Shown piece by piece: positions 1-8,009 of a stretch of DNA of 37,759 nt (its first letter is position 1; the number at the start of each line of letters is the position of its first letter). The notes under the pieces were generated by a model that ran no database searches, was not told where the DNA came from, and saw only the letters and a program-made list of their open reading frames with translations. The stretch is from Gammaproteobacteria bacterium (GTDB lineage Bacteria > Pseudomonadota > Gammaproteobacteria > Acidiferrobacterales > SPGG2), in contig JAOTYM010000036.1 of NCBI GenBank assembly GCA_029861845.1, positions 1-37,759 on the forward strand, in the 5' to 3' direction. Both the position numbers and the translations under genes were made by a program.

Positions 1-399
1 CCGGGTGGTGGTGTCGCCCTAGTGCGCGCTGTAAATGCGATCAAAGACGTAAAAGGTGTCAACCAAGATCAGGATGTCGGCATCAAGATCGCGCTGCGCG
101 CGATGCAAGAGCCGCTGCGCCAGATAGCGGTCAATGCCGGGGTCGAAGGGTCTGTCGCGTATCAGAAGGTGGCCGAAGGGAAAGGTAACTTCGGCTTCAA
201 CGCGCAGACCAACGAGTATGGCGACATGATCAAGATGGGTATCCTGGATCCGACCAAGGTGGTGCGTATTGCCTTACAGAATGCCGCCAGTATCGCCGGG
301 CTCATGATCACGACCGAGGCGATGGTGGCCGAGCTACCCAAGAAAGAGAAGCTACCCGCGATGGGGGCGGGTGGCATGCCTGATATGGACGAATACTAA
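1..399 (+). CDS. groEL: Chaperonin GroEL, C-terminal 132 residues (5' end outside window)
   Basis: Cytosolic ATP-dependent 60-kDa chaperonin subunit that folds client proteins inside a double ring with GroES. Only the last quarter is present; the frame is open from base 1, so the gene starts upstream of the window. The visible part begins [10 protein letters not shown] and covers the C-terminal intermediate and equatorial segments, including the family block [25 protein letters not shown] near residues 58-80 of the fragment and the following [11 protein letters not shown] helix. The usual Gly-Gly-Met-repeat tail is reduced to a short GAGG then MPDMDEY, an acidic ending. No groES is visible because it would lie upstream. 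A strong intrinsic terminator follows 27 bases after the stop, so groEL is the last gene of its operon. Confidence 0.97.
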   Translation, partial: PGGGVALVRAVNAIKDVKGVNQDQDVGIKIALRAMQEPLRQIAVNAGVEGSVAYQKVAEGKGNFGFNAQTNEYGDMIKMGILDPTKVVRIALQNAASIAGLMITTEAMVAELPKKEKLPAMGAGGMPDMDEY

Positions 400-425
400 G
401 TCGGTTTACCTCGTCCCAAGGGATC

Positions 426-456
426 AAGACCCCACCAACCGGTGGGGTCTTTTATT
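426..456 (+). terminator. Intrinsic terminator of groEL
   Basis: A perfect 10-bp stem (427-436 pairing with 441-450) with a 4-base loop AACC is followed directly by a T-rich run ending near 456. It sits 27 bases after the groEL stop codon and points in the same direction. Confidence 0.93.
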
Positions 457-586
457 ACCTATCGCTGATCGCGGATAGCTACTTTTTGATTCGGCCAGGC
501 AGTGGCCGAGCAAAATCGACCGTTTGGACTAAGAACCTCCCGTGTAAGCGTAGACAGTTGTGCCCAGCTGTGGCTTTATAGCGGCC

Positions 587-1453
587 GTGGATACTGAGCT
601 GCTAAAGACATTTCTAGAGGTAAGCCGGACCCGCCACTTTGGCCAGGCCGCAAAGAATCTGTTCCTGACGCAATCGGCAGTGAGTGCACGTATCCATCTG
701 TTAGAGGAAACTATCGGTGCCCCGCTGTTTACGCGCGCCAGAAATGACATTCAACTTACCCCGACTGGCCAGCGACTGCTTCGTCATGCGGAGTCTATTG
801 TCAACGCCTGGAACCGGGCGCGCCAGGAAGTCTCTGTACAAGAGGAAGCGCGATCATTGCTTGCGATTGGCGGGGTACCCACGTTGTGGGACACGGTGTT
901 ACAGGAGTGGATACACACGCTCTACCGGGAAGTACCGGACATCGCATTGAGTGCCGAGGTACACACATCAGATGTACTGCTTCGCCGATTACGGGACGGT
1001 ACCCTCGACATTGCGTTCATGTTTGAGCCCCCGCAAGTGGCGGAGCTTGCGTTCAACGAAATCGCCAATATTCGATTGGTGATGATCTCTTCACGCGCGC
1101 GACAGACGGCCGCTGAAGCGGTAGGCGACGGCTACGTATTCGTTGATTGGGGCACGTCTTTTGCTATTGCCCACGCGAACCATTTTCCGGATATGCCCTC
1201 ACCGGTGTTTCGTACTGGCCTGGGTCGTGTAGCGCACGCCTTTATTCGCGACTGCGGGGGCGCCGCGTACCTGGCGGAGGCGATGATCTCTGATGAAATC
1301 CAGGCGGGTCGGCTTTCCCTTGTCGAAGACGCGCCCGTCATCGATCGTATCGCCTACACGGTCTACCCGACGAATAACGACCGACAAGAGATCCTGAAGC
1401 GGGCACTGTCCTATTTTCCGAACATGCCCACAATAGATGCCGTTGCAGATTAA
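587..1453 (+). CDS. hdfR: LysR-family transcriptional regulator, HdfR-like
   Basis: DNA-binding regulator of the LysR family, 288 residues. The N-terminal winged helix-turn-helix (about residues 1-60) begins VDTELLKTFLEVSRTRHFG and continues QAAKNLFLTQSAVSARIHLLE, which closely matches my memory of E. coli HdfR (a negative regulator of flhDC). The rest is a LysR substrate-binding domain (about residues 80-285), which is more divergent. I chose the GTG at 587 because the HdfR family starts at this valine-aspartate. The open frame extends 9 codons upstream to 560 but those residues do not fit the family. The gene stands alone, between the groEL terminator and a convergent sigma-factor gene. Target genes cannot be told from the sequence; no flagellar genes are in the window. 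Confidence 0.85.
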   Translation: MDTELLKTFLEVSRTRHFGQAAKNLFLTQSAVSARIHLLEETIGAPLFTRARNDIQLTPTGQRLLRHAESIVNAWNRARQEVSVQEEARSLLAIGGVPTLWDTVLQEWIHTLYREVPDIALSAEVHTSDVLLRRLRDGTLDIAFMFEPPQVAELAFNEIANIRLVMISSRARQTAAEAVGDGYVFVDWGTSFAIAHANHFPDMPSPVFRTGLGRVAHAFIRDCGGAAYLAEAMISDEIQAGRLSLVEDAPVIDRIAYTVYPTNNDRQEILKRALSYFPNMPTIDAVAD

Positions 1454-1842
1454 TGTCGCGGGCACGTCTCGTTGGCCCTTTCGTCGGTTCCGCCGGTTGT
1501 GGCTAACGTAACTATGTGGCTGCTAGACGATCAAAAGTCTATATGGTTTCGATTAGAAAATTTCGCTTTCTTTTTGCCAAAGTTTCGCCATCTAATATGT
1601 CGCCTGCACCACCGCTAGGGGCAATATTGGAGGACCCTGTCCGCGTTGCCAAACCGGGCGGGGCCTTTCTGATAGAAAAGGATCTAACGTAAAACGACTA
1701 GAACGATGCAGCACCAATCGTTCGTTGTCTAGCCTGTCCGCGGACCAAGAATCTCTATGCGAAATGATCCTTTTCGGAGTTCGCGATGTTGCGAGTTTGT
1801 GTAGCTGGTTTGACGAATTTAGGGCCCGCGGACTTACAGACG
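1454..1842. other. Intergenic region between convergent hdfR-like and sigma-factor genes
   Basis: About 390 bases without a supportable gene. The short open frames here and on the plus strand into 2100 are antisense shadows of the sigma-factor gene. I see no T-tailed hairpin for either flanking gene. A 10-base palindrome (GTCCGCGGAC) lies near 1736-1745; its role is unknown. Confidence 0.5.
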
Positions 1843-3510
1843 TCAGTCTTCAAGAAAGCTGCGAAGGTGCCTGGCAAAGTGTGCGGCAGCGAGTTTGCGC
1901 AAGGCATGGGCTTCGATCTGGCGAATTCGTTCCCTGGTAACCCGAAGCACGTCGCCAATTTCGGCAAGCGTATGTTCTTTGTGAGCCCCAAGGCCAAATC
2001 GCATCGTCAGGACCTCGGCTTCTCGTGGTGTGAGGAGCTTAAGGAGGTCCTTGACTGCCGCCTGCAATCTCGTATACATGGCCAATTCCAGTGGTGAGCG
2101 AGCATTGTCGTCTACGAGGAAATCTCCCAAAAGTACATCGTTGTGTCCGACTGGCGCATCTAAGGAACGCGGTTCTTTGACGATCTGCTGCAGTTTGGTG
2201 ATCGTGGGTTGCGCAAAGTTGGCGCGCGTTGCGAGTTCATCCGGTTGGGCCTGGCGACCCTTTTCCTGCAGGATTTGCTGCGAGACTCGAGATAGTTTAT
2301 TGAGATTCTCAATTCGGTGAACCGGGATTCGAATAGTGCGCGCCTGATCGGCGATTGCGCGGGTGATTGCCTGTCGAATCCACCAGTGCGCGTATGTAGA
2401 AAACTTACAACCGCGGCGGTAGTCGAACTTGTCCACTGCCCTCATCAGGCCAATGTTTCCTTCCTGAATAAGATCCAAGAATGAAATACCGCGGCCCCTA
2501 TACTTCTTAGCAACGGAAACAACTAGCCTAAGATTGGCCTCGACCATCCTTCTTTTGGCCCGACGAGCCTTGACTTCACCCCGCACTATCCGGCGGTTTA
2601 GCTGCTTTAAGTCGGTAATCGCAAGAGCAGCTTCAACCTCGATTTGCCTCAGCCTTAGCTGTATTCGTTCGATCTGTTCGGCATGTTGCGATAGCAAATC
2701 GCCATTACCCGCCCCAGTTTCAACTAACCTGGTTAACCAGTCGGTGTCTGTCTCATGGCCAGTGAAAGTACTGAGAAACAGCTTACGTGGTATACGTGCT
2801 TGCTTTACGCAAATGTCAGTGATGAGCATTTCTAAACTTCGAACCTGCTGTATGAGTTTGCGTACGTGTTCGCGAAGGTGATTGAACACGTTTGGTGTTA
2901 GATTGACTTCGCCCACTTCCCGAGCGAGCCTCGTACGAATATCATTTACCTCTGGACTCTTGACGCCATAGCTTGCCACCACTTGCATCAAGGTTTTGTG
3001 AACTTTGCGTATTTGCGTGAAGTGCAGCCTGGCTTCTCTGGGATCGAAGGTCGGGATTGCGTTGGCTTGATGCGATCTTCCTGGATCGCTAACGTCGGCG
3101 AGCAAGTCAGACCATCGCATTTCACCTGCGTTAATGTGTTCAACCATACGCAGGGCTTCCTCGACTGTCGCTGGGCAGTCTGCAATCGCCTCAAAGCATT
3201 CTCTCGTGCCTGCCTCGATGTACTTTCCGAGTGCCACTTCATCATCCCGGGTCAACAGTTCGACCACTCCTGCCTCACGCAGATACGTGCGCAATGAGTC
3301 GTGACTCTGGTCGATTTTTTCCGCTGGAACTGCCGGAGTCAGGCTATCGTATTCGCGCACGTGTGCCGTCCGCGTCTCGAGCTGCATCAAGGTGTCGAAG
3401 TCGCAGGAATCATCGAGCGCGTCGATTTCCATCTCGTCTATCGACTCAGAGGTTGACTGTCTACTCACCATCGGACGTTGTCTCATTTCAAGGGCAATCA
3501 ATGGATCCAA
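1843..3510 (-). CDS. RpoD-type (sigma-70) sigma factor paralogue lacking region 1.1
   Basis: RNA polymerase sigma factor, up to 555 residues (E. coli RpoD has 613). Region 1.2 is at about residues 70-100 ([20 protein letters not shown]), followed by a long non-conserved insert to about 290. Regions 2.1-2.4 are at 322-395 with [17 protein letters not shown] and [13 protein letters not shown], region 3 at about 396-475, and region 4 at 483-545 with [17 protein letters not shown]. The -10 contacting residues (Phe-Ser-Thr-Tyr, Trp-Trp, Gln, Thr) are kept, as are the -35 contacting Arg-Glu residues, so promoter preference should resemble RpoD. The Tyr that RpoD has before Lys-Phe-Ser-Thr-Tyr is Cys here. 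The first 69 residues do not look like region 1.1 and are only an acidic tail. The insert is too long and the C-terminus too RpoD-like for RpoS or RpoH. The first start is TTG at 3510; ATG codons at 3486 and 3471 are alternatives and no Shine-Dalgarno decides. Confidence 0.92.
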   Translation of the reverse strand: MDPLIALEMRQRPMVSRQSTSESIDEMEIDALDDSCDFDTLMQLETRTAHVREYDSLTPAVPAEKIDQSHDSLRTYLREAGVVELLTRDDEVALGKYIEAGTRECFEAIADCPATVEEALRMVEHINAGEMRWSDLLADVSDPGRSHQANAIPTFDPREARLHFTQIRKVHKTLMQVVASYGVKSPEVNDIRTRLAREVGEVNLTPNVFNHLREHVRKLIQQVRSLEMLITDICVKQARIPRKLFLSTFTGHETDTDWLTRLVETGAGNGDLLSQHAEQIERIQLRLRQIEVEAALAITDLKQLNRRIVRGEVKARRAKRRMVEANLRLVVSVAKKYRGRGISFLDLIQEGNIGLMRAVDKFDYRRGCKFSTYAHWWIRQAITRAIADQARTIRIPVHRIENLNKLSRVSQQILQEKGRQAQPDELATRANFAQPTITKLQQIVKEPRSLDAPVGHNDVLLGDFLVDDNARSPLELAMYTRLQAAVKDLLKLLTPREAEVLTMRFGLGAHKEHTLAEIGDVLRVTRERIRQIEAHALRKLAAAHFARHLRSFLED

Positions 3511-3944
3511 ACCAGATAAGGAAGTTCCTGGCTACGCGCGCCAGTTTTGGTAGCAGTCCTAAGGCTGGCCGTCACTTGGAGTTGACTCATCGGACCCGCA
3601 CGGTTCTAAAATCGCCTCGCCACCGTTGCTGCAGGACACGAAAGGCTCTGTTTCCAGGAAACAGTTGCGGGTGAGAGCCACGCCTTCGCCTTCCACGAAC
3701 ATAGCGCCCGCGTCTGCCGTGCTTAACGGCGCAACTTCGCCCTCGTGCATGCGGCCTTATCTTGTGTGCGGTTGTCCCAACATATCTTTAGTCATATGAC
3801 GCAGACCGCCGTGGAATGCAAGTGTGTGGGCCATGAAAAGTCTCGATCGATTCGAGCAATAAATTTTGTTTTATCTTCGCCGGACCGGCTTGTGTAATAC
3901 GTCGGTTGCATTCGGCAGCCCACTATATTTGTAGAGGCAAGACT
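3511..3944. other. Divergent intergenic region upstream of the sigma-70 paralogue
   Basis: About 430 bases between divergently transcribed genes, so it should carry both promoters. It holds AT-rich stretches (for example about 3855-3880) but no clear -35/-10 pair that I would defend. A 63-codon minus-strand open frame (3559-3750) has no recognisable features and no ribosome binding site. Confidence 0.4.
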
Positions 3945-4409
3945 GTGAAAGCTAATACCATTCCACACTACCTATCCCGATACACGATCGTCGGGCTCAT
4001 GCTGCTCACGATGGTTGGTATCGTTGCTATGCGTGAAATGCATATGGCCATGGAGCTAGCCGAGGCTGAAGGGGGTGCGCAGGCGGCAGGTGTGTTGGCT
4101 GAGACTGTGAAGAAACTCGTAGCGATTTACTCCGCGGCCGGGCTCGTGCTGTTGGTTGGAATGTGGTGGTTTTGTGTGCGACAGATCGCTCGCCCACTTG
4201 CCCAGTTGACAGCCCAACTCCAGACAGTGCAGCAGGAAGCCCATACTCCGTCACACGGCTTAAGACTTCAGTACGACGGTTCTGTCAAGGAGTTGCGCGA
4301 CCTAACGCTGACGTTGGAGCGGTATCGGGAGACGGTTACGCGACGGCTTCTGAGATCGAAGGCGGGGCGCATAAGAGCCAGCTGGCTTCGAAGTGTTCCC
4401 CTAGGTTGA
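3945..4409 (+). CDS. Small two-helix membrane protein with HAMP-like segment, unknown function
   Basis: Not recognised as a named family. With the GTG start at 3945 (AGAGG seven bases upstream) it encodes 154 residues. There is a first membrane helix (about 14-30), a short periplasmic loop rich in Glu and Ala, a second helix (about 58-78: AIYSAAGLVLLVGMWWFCV), then a cytoplasmic segment starting RQIARPLAQLTAQLQTVQQE that resembles the first helix of a HAMP linker, and a second helix ending in an Arg-rich tail. This is the front half of a methyl-accepting or kinase sensor without any output domain. It may be a truncated sensor or a stand-alone membrane regulator. The open frame extends upstream to TTG 3906. 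It overlaps the end of the convergent ATP-grasp gene by nine bases. Confidence 0.6.
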   Translation: MKANTIPHYLSRYTIVGLMLLTMVGIVAMREMHMAMELAEAEGGAQAAGVLAETVKKLVAIYSAAGLVLLVGMWWFCVRQIARPLAQLTAQLQTVQQEAHTPSHGLRLQYDGSVKELRDLTLTLERYRETVTRRLLRSKAGRIRASWLRSVPLG

Positions 4410-5375
4410 GCTAAGCGACGGCGCCGTTTTTGCGGCGAAGTGCCGTCTTGCAAAGGCGATACGCTCGTTCAGATCCTTCACGCTCGCCCGATCTTTTTCA
4501 ACCAGTCGTAGACGAGGTAGCAATCCCTCTCGGTTGGCGATCTGAATGTTAAGGCCGGGTCGTGCATTGAGTTCGAGAACCAGGGGGCCCTTGTCCTTAT
4601 CCAGGACGATGTCAACGCCCTGGTAGCCAAGGCCAGTCAGCTCGTAACAGCGCGCTGCCAAACGTAAGAGCTTATCCCAATATGGCACAGTTACCCCCGT
4701 GACTGGGTTACCGGTATCGGGGTGTTCGGTAACGATCTCATTGCCCCAGACCGCTGTAAGCGTTTTCCCCGTCGCCATATCGATGCCCGCGCCGATCGCC
4801 CCCAGGTGGAGGTTCGCTTTGCCGTCTGATTTTCGCGTCGGTAGTCGCGTCATGGACATAACGGGGACGCCAAGAAACACGATGATACGAACATCAGGAA
4901 CCCCCTGATAGCTGATCTCGCCAAAGACCGGATCGAATTGTACGCGGTATTCAATCATGGCTTTGTCGGGATGACCGCCAAGGCTGTACATGCCGCTTAG
5001 CACATTGGAGACATGATGGTCTAATTCCTCTTGTTTCATGAGCACACCGCTTACCTTCCGGTACTGTTCCTTTCTTCGCCCCGCGATCACCACGATGCCC
5101 TCGCCGCCGCTTCCGTGGGCGGGCTTCACGACAAAATCGGAATGCGGCTGCAATAGTCTTGGTAGCGCATGGATCTGATATTCTATTTCGACCACGGCTT
5201 ACAGCTCTGGCACGGCGATACTGGCCTTTTGGGCAAGTTTCTTTGTCTGCAGCTTATCGTCCACGAGCGGGTACAGGCGCTGAGGATTGTGGGCCAACGT
5301 GTAATTGCAATTTCGAGCGTTAAGCCCCAACACGCCAGCTCGTTCGAGCCGCTTCGCTAAATCGAAGCCGAACAT
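4401..5375 (-). pseudogene. RimK-related ATP-grasp (alpha-L-glutamate ligase-like) gene interrupted by an in-frame stop
   Basis: Homologue of the RimK-related ATP-grasp ligases found in membrane retropepsin/transglutaminase cassettes. The natural start is the ATG at 5375, which overlaps the upstream gene's stop as TGATG. From there the frame reads MFGFDLAKRLERAGVLGLNA, then NPQRLYPLVDDKLQTKKLAQ, up to VPEL, followed by TAA at 5199-5201 (codon 59), and continues without any shift as AVVEIEYQIHALPRLLQ. In the family this position is, from memory, an aromatic residue (Tyr), so one base change (TAY to TAA) explains it. The downstream part (264 codons from GTG 5195) holds the ATP-grasp core: VVKPAHGSGGEGIVVIAGR as the phosphate loop and LELNARPGLNIQIANR with the Mg2+-binding Glu and Asn. 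The total of 324 codons is normal for the family. It may be a real nonsense mutation, a read-through or reinitiated gene (a GTG lies two codons after the stop), or a sequence error. Confidence 0.85.
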
Positions 5376-6901
5376 CAGGCCGCCTCGCTTGCCAGCACTT
5401 TAAATCGTCGTAACTCGAGCAGCCGGTATCCGGCATACCGTCCTAGCAGCAAGGTGCTTGCCAGCAACAGTAGCATGAGCTCCGGAAAGACAAAGACGAG
5501 ATAGGCAATGTAGCTAATGCTCATCACCAGATAGGCGAGTACCGCTACGGCTAAGCTTCCGAGCCCTTGCTGTATCGCTTCTGCTGCCCCACGCTCTTCC
5601 CAAACAATGGACATCCGCTCGATAGTCATGGTCAGGATGACCATCGGAAATAGAGCGACGGACAGGCCCCGCTCCAGACCCAACTTATGAGTGATTACGC
5701 TGATCACCACCATCAGCAACACCACCACGATCAATACCGAGGCGAGCCTTGGCACGATCAGAAGCTTGAGGTGCTCAAGGTAAAACCGCACACTAAGTCC
5801 GAGCGCAACAACCAGACTGAATAACACCACGCCCCAAAGAAGCTCTGTCTCACGAAAGGCCAACGCAATAAGGATTGGCATGAACGTGCCGAAGGTTTTG
5901 ACCCCGACAACGTTGCGCATAAGAACGAGCACAAGTGCACCTACCGGGATGAGCAGCAGTATCCGGTAAACTTCTTGTGTCGCGATCGGCAGGCCAAAAA
6001 GAGAAAATCCCACTAGGTGCGGGATATCGACCTCACCGCGCATCAGCGCCGCCGTGATGCTCGCCTGCTCGCTTCGTCTCACGGACACAAGTGTCTTAAG
6101 CCCACTACCTCCCTTCAGCTTGACGAAGGCGTCGTTGCCCCGCCACAACAGGAGGTAATCATGGGGGATGCCGAGTTCTCCTGACGTCGGATCATAGGAT
6201 TTCCATTGTCCGTCATAAACCTGAAGCCAGGGAGTCAGTAGTGCATGCCGTCGTTGGGACTCGACGAGAATACCGCGCACTAGGCGGGCTGGAATCTCTC
6301 CTAGCGCAAGGACTTCAACGGCCGCCTTTATTGGCTTGGTAGCATCGGGTTTGCGACCAAGCAGTAAGGCAGCGTTCGTATCCGTTTTCGGACTATTCAA
6401 GCGTTTTACCAGCTGTGCAACCAACGTGTCGATGTCAGCCGATTGCTCCCTCGCCTCGGCTAGCAACGCTTGCGCAGCCGCGAGACGGGGGCCTCTTAAG
6501 TTAGGTGTTAGGATATCTGGGCGCTTTGCGAACGCCTGAGGCTGTTTAACATCTGCCCGTCGCACCACAGCCCGATAGTACAGCGCTTGTTCACCTCGAG
6601 GGTTCCGTTGTGACCAGACCGCTTGTCGGTTGCCCTGTTCGCGGGTGGTGGTGAGTCCATAACCTCTGGAAACGAAGTTCTCGTCTACAACCGCAAACGG
6701 TCGGGTGTTAGTCGGAATGAATAGCATCACCCTGACAGGCTCATTTCGCGTAACGAAGCGTAACTGCACCTCTACTTCCCAGAGATCGGCTGTGGTGCCC
6801 GGCGTTAGCGGAAAGTCCAAAGCAAAGATCTTGTACAAGAAAAAGGCTAACCCAACACTCGTAAGACTTGCAGACAGCCAGTAAAGGTGACGATTCCTCA
6901 T
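5375..6901 (-). CDS. Inactive transglutaminase-like protein fused to seven transmembrane helices
   Basis: Membrane protein of 508 residues combining a periplasmic, catalytically dead transglutaminase-like domain with a seven-helix C-terminal domain. The start at ATG 6901 overlaps the upstream stop as ATGA; the open frame extends six codons further but that start would lie inside the upstream gene. An N-terminal helix (about 6-26) anchors the protein. The transglutaminase-like part lies at roughly 115-275, with EIPARLVRG and WLQVYDGQWKSYDPTSGELG. The Cys expected before this region and the His in the HxWLEV-type motif are both absent, only the Asp remaining, so no transglutaminase activity is expected. 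Hydrophobic helices follow from about 300 to the end. It is the middle gene of a tightly overlapped cassette with a retropepsin-like protein and an ATP-grasp ligase. Known cassettes of this kind have no firmly assigned biochemistry that I can cite; a role in envelope or osmotic adaptation is inference. Confidence 0.88.
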   Translation of the reverse strand: MRNRHLYWLSASLTSVGLAFFLYKIFALDFPLTPGTTADLWEVEVQLRFVTRNEPVRVMLFIPTNTRPFAVVDENFVSRGYGLTTTREQGNRQAVWSQRNPRGEQALYYRAVVRRADVKQPQAFAKRPDILTPNLRGPRLAAAQALLAEAREQSADIDTLVAQLVKRLNSPKTDTNAALLLGRKPDATKPIKAAVEVLALGEIPARLVRGILVESQRRHALLTPWLQVYDGQWKSYDPTSGELGIPHDYLLLWRGNDAFVKLKGGSGLKTLVSVRRSEQASITAALMRGEVDIPHLVGFSLFGLPIATQEVYRILLLIPVGALVLVLMRNVVGVKTFGTFMPILIALAFRETELLWGVVLFSLVVALGLSVRFYLEHLKLLIVPRLASVLIVVVLLMVVISVITHKLGLERGLSVALFPMVILTMTIERMSIVWEERGAAEAIQQGLGSLAVAVLAYLVMSISYIAYLVFVFPELMLLLLASTLLLGRYAGYRLLELRRFKVLASEAA

Positions 6902-7407
6902 TGGTGAGCCTCCTCGCACTGTGGCGAAACTGTGTGCTTAAGTGCCGGATCTATCATGAAATCGCCTTGCAAGAAGGTCCGACCGATAAGCATCTGGTAG
7001 TTAAATCCAGTGCGATCGATCAGATTGACTTCCGTTTGTTTGTGAATCCCTCCCATACAGATGCCGATAAGCACGACAGGGCGCTTCTGGCTGCGCTCAA
7101 AATGTCGCTTGATCTTGGCCATACGGTAGATCGGCCTTTCGAAGGTCGCTGTCTCGCCCCGCCGATTTGTGACCTTGAAACGTATCCAATTCTGACCATT
7201 GTGAGTGAACTCCTTGATTTCCTCGGCACTTAGTGATGCCGTCTTAGCACCAGTATCGACTTTCGCGCGGATCAATAGGCCTTCAGGAGAAAGGCGTATG
7301 TTTTCTAACCAGCCCACGATCTGTTTTGATTGCCCTTCCTGTGTGGTTAGCAGAATCACCAGGCCACACACGGCAAGTAACCAATATAGTCGTTTATTCA
7401 TGAGCAC
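6898..7407 (-). CDS. Retropepsin-like aspartic protease family protein, secreted or membrane-anchored
   Basis: Member of the bacterial family often annotated as 'ATP-dependent zinc protease' (PF05618), whose fold resembles retroviral aspartic proteases. It has 169 residues. The N-terminal hydrophobic segment (about 7-22) is a signal peptide or anchor, so the domain should face the periplasm. The signature AKVDTGAKTASLSA has the putative catalytic Asp at residue 51, and the second conserved strand LIGRTFLQGDFMIDP lies near 140-154. I kept the GTG at 7407, which has GTAGG eight bases upstream; ATG 7401 is the alternative. It heads the cassette that continues through the 7TM-transglutaminase and ATP-grasp genes. 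A second, cytosolic relative is encoded at 21013-21507 beside RimK. Confidence 0.87.
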   Translation of the reverse strand: MLMNKRLYWLLAVCGLVILLTTQEGQSKQIVGWLENIRLSPEGLLIRAKVDTGAKTASLSAEEIKEFTHNGQNWIRFKVTNRRGETATFERPIYRMAKIKRHFERSQKRPVVLIGICMGGIHKQTEVNLIDRTGFNYQMLIGRTFLQGDFMIDPALKHTVSPQCEEAHQ

Positions 7408-7425
7408 GAATTCTGCCTACCAGAT

Positions 7426-7626
7426 TCACTGCTGACCACGGCGCGAAAGGCTATGGAGGATCCAAGCCGCAATAGTACCAATAGCTAGAACAAGAAGGAT
7501 CGATAGAGCTCGTGGTAGCGAAAACTGCCAGAGAATAAATGTGATCGTCACGACTTCTATGTTCTGGAGCGTGAAAAGCACCACCAGCAGTAACAATATT
7601 AGACTTATCGCTATTCGAGCTTTCAT
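7426..7626 (-). CDS. LapA-domain (DUF1049) small membrane protein
   Basis: A 66-residue inner-membrane protein with two helices: about 5-23 (ARIAISLILLLLVVLFTLQN) and 40-58 (SILLVLAIGTIAAWILHSL). Between them is the LapA-family stretch TLQNIEVVTITFILWQFSLP. In enteric bacteria LapA works with LapB in lipopolysaccharide assembly control; no lapB is in this window. The open frame runs upstream to 7737, but the family begins shortly before the first helix, so ATG 7626 is preferred. It ends 18 bases before the retropepsin-like gene and may be co-transcribed with that cassette. Confidence 0.75.
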   Translation of the reverse strand: MKARIAISLILLLLVVLFTLQNIEVVTITFILWQFSLPRALSILLVLAIGTIAAWILHSLSRRGQQ

Positions 7627-8009
7627 GCGTTTCTTCACCCTTAGTGTGTTCGATTGTGGATCCTTCTCGTGGTAGATCGAAGATGGCGTATAAGCGATGG
7701 TATGAAAAGTAGAACATATCGCGTAGACCCGCGACACATGAGCCAGGCTTTTTACCGCCTTTTCGCATCTCGGTGTGCACTTACTCCATCACCACCCCTT
7801 GTTGGGCTTCGACCTTCTCTTTGACTGGCACAGCAAGCGTTAAAGTACGTAAAGGCATAGAATGAACAAAAACGCCAGGCCGCGCAAGGTGAAGGTGGAC
7901 AGTTCGCCGATCGTTTCGGGCAGCCACAGAACACAGGCTCGCTGTGGTTATCTCTTTGGGAGTTTGCTCAATACCTGTCTGCAAAAAAAATATAGAACAG
8001 GAGATACTA
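7627..8009. other. Divergent intergenic region between the LapA-like and TerC-family genes
   Basis: About 380 bases with no supportable gene; the 7862-8089 open frame is out of frame with TerC and lacks family features. A modest inverted repeat CCACAG/CTGTGG (7924-7929 and 7942-7947) lies 60-85 bases before the terC start. Because TerC-family genes are often controlled by yybP-ykoY manganese riboswitches I looked for that element and did not find its conserved core. Confidence 0.45.

Noticed and set aside
1725..2100. Plus-strand frames 1725-1940 and 1786-2097
   Set aside because: Mostly antisense to the C-terminal regions of the sigma factor, no independent protein features.
3460..3492. CTTGAAA on the minus strand near the start of the sigma-70 paralogue, resembling a sigma-32 -35 element
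   Set aside because: No acceptable -10 at correct spacing, and it lies within the probable coding region.
3559..3750. 63-codon minus-strand frame upstream of the sigma factor
   Set aside because: No start context, no family resemblance; most likely leader or promoter DNA.
3945..4409. Possible frameshifted kinase or chemoreceptor continuing past 4409
   Set aside because: Other frames after the HAMP-like segment show no kinase or methyl-accepting motifs; the convergent ligase gene occupies the space.
7740..8009. Possible yybP-ykoY manganese riboswitch before the TerC-family gene
   Set aside because: The conserved core motifs could not be found; only a modest inverted repeat is present.
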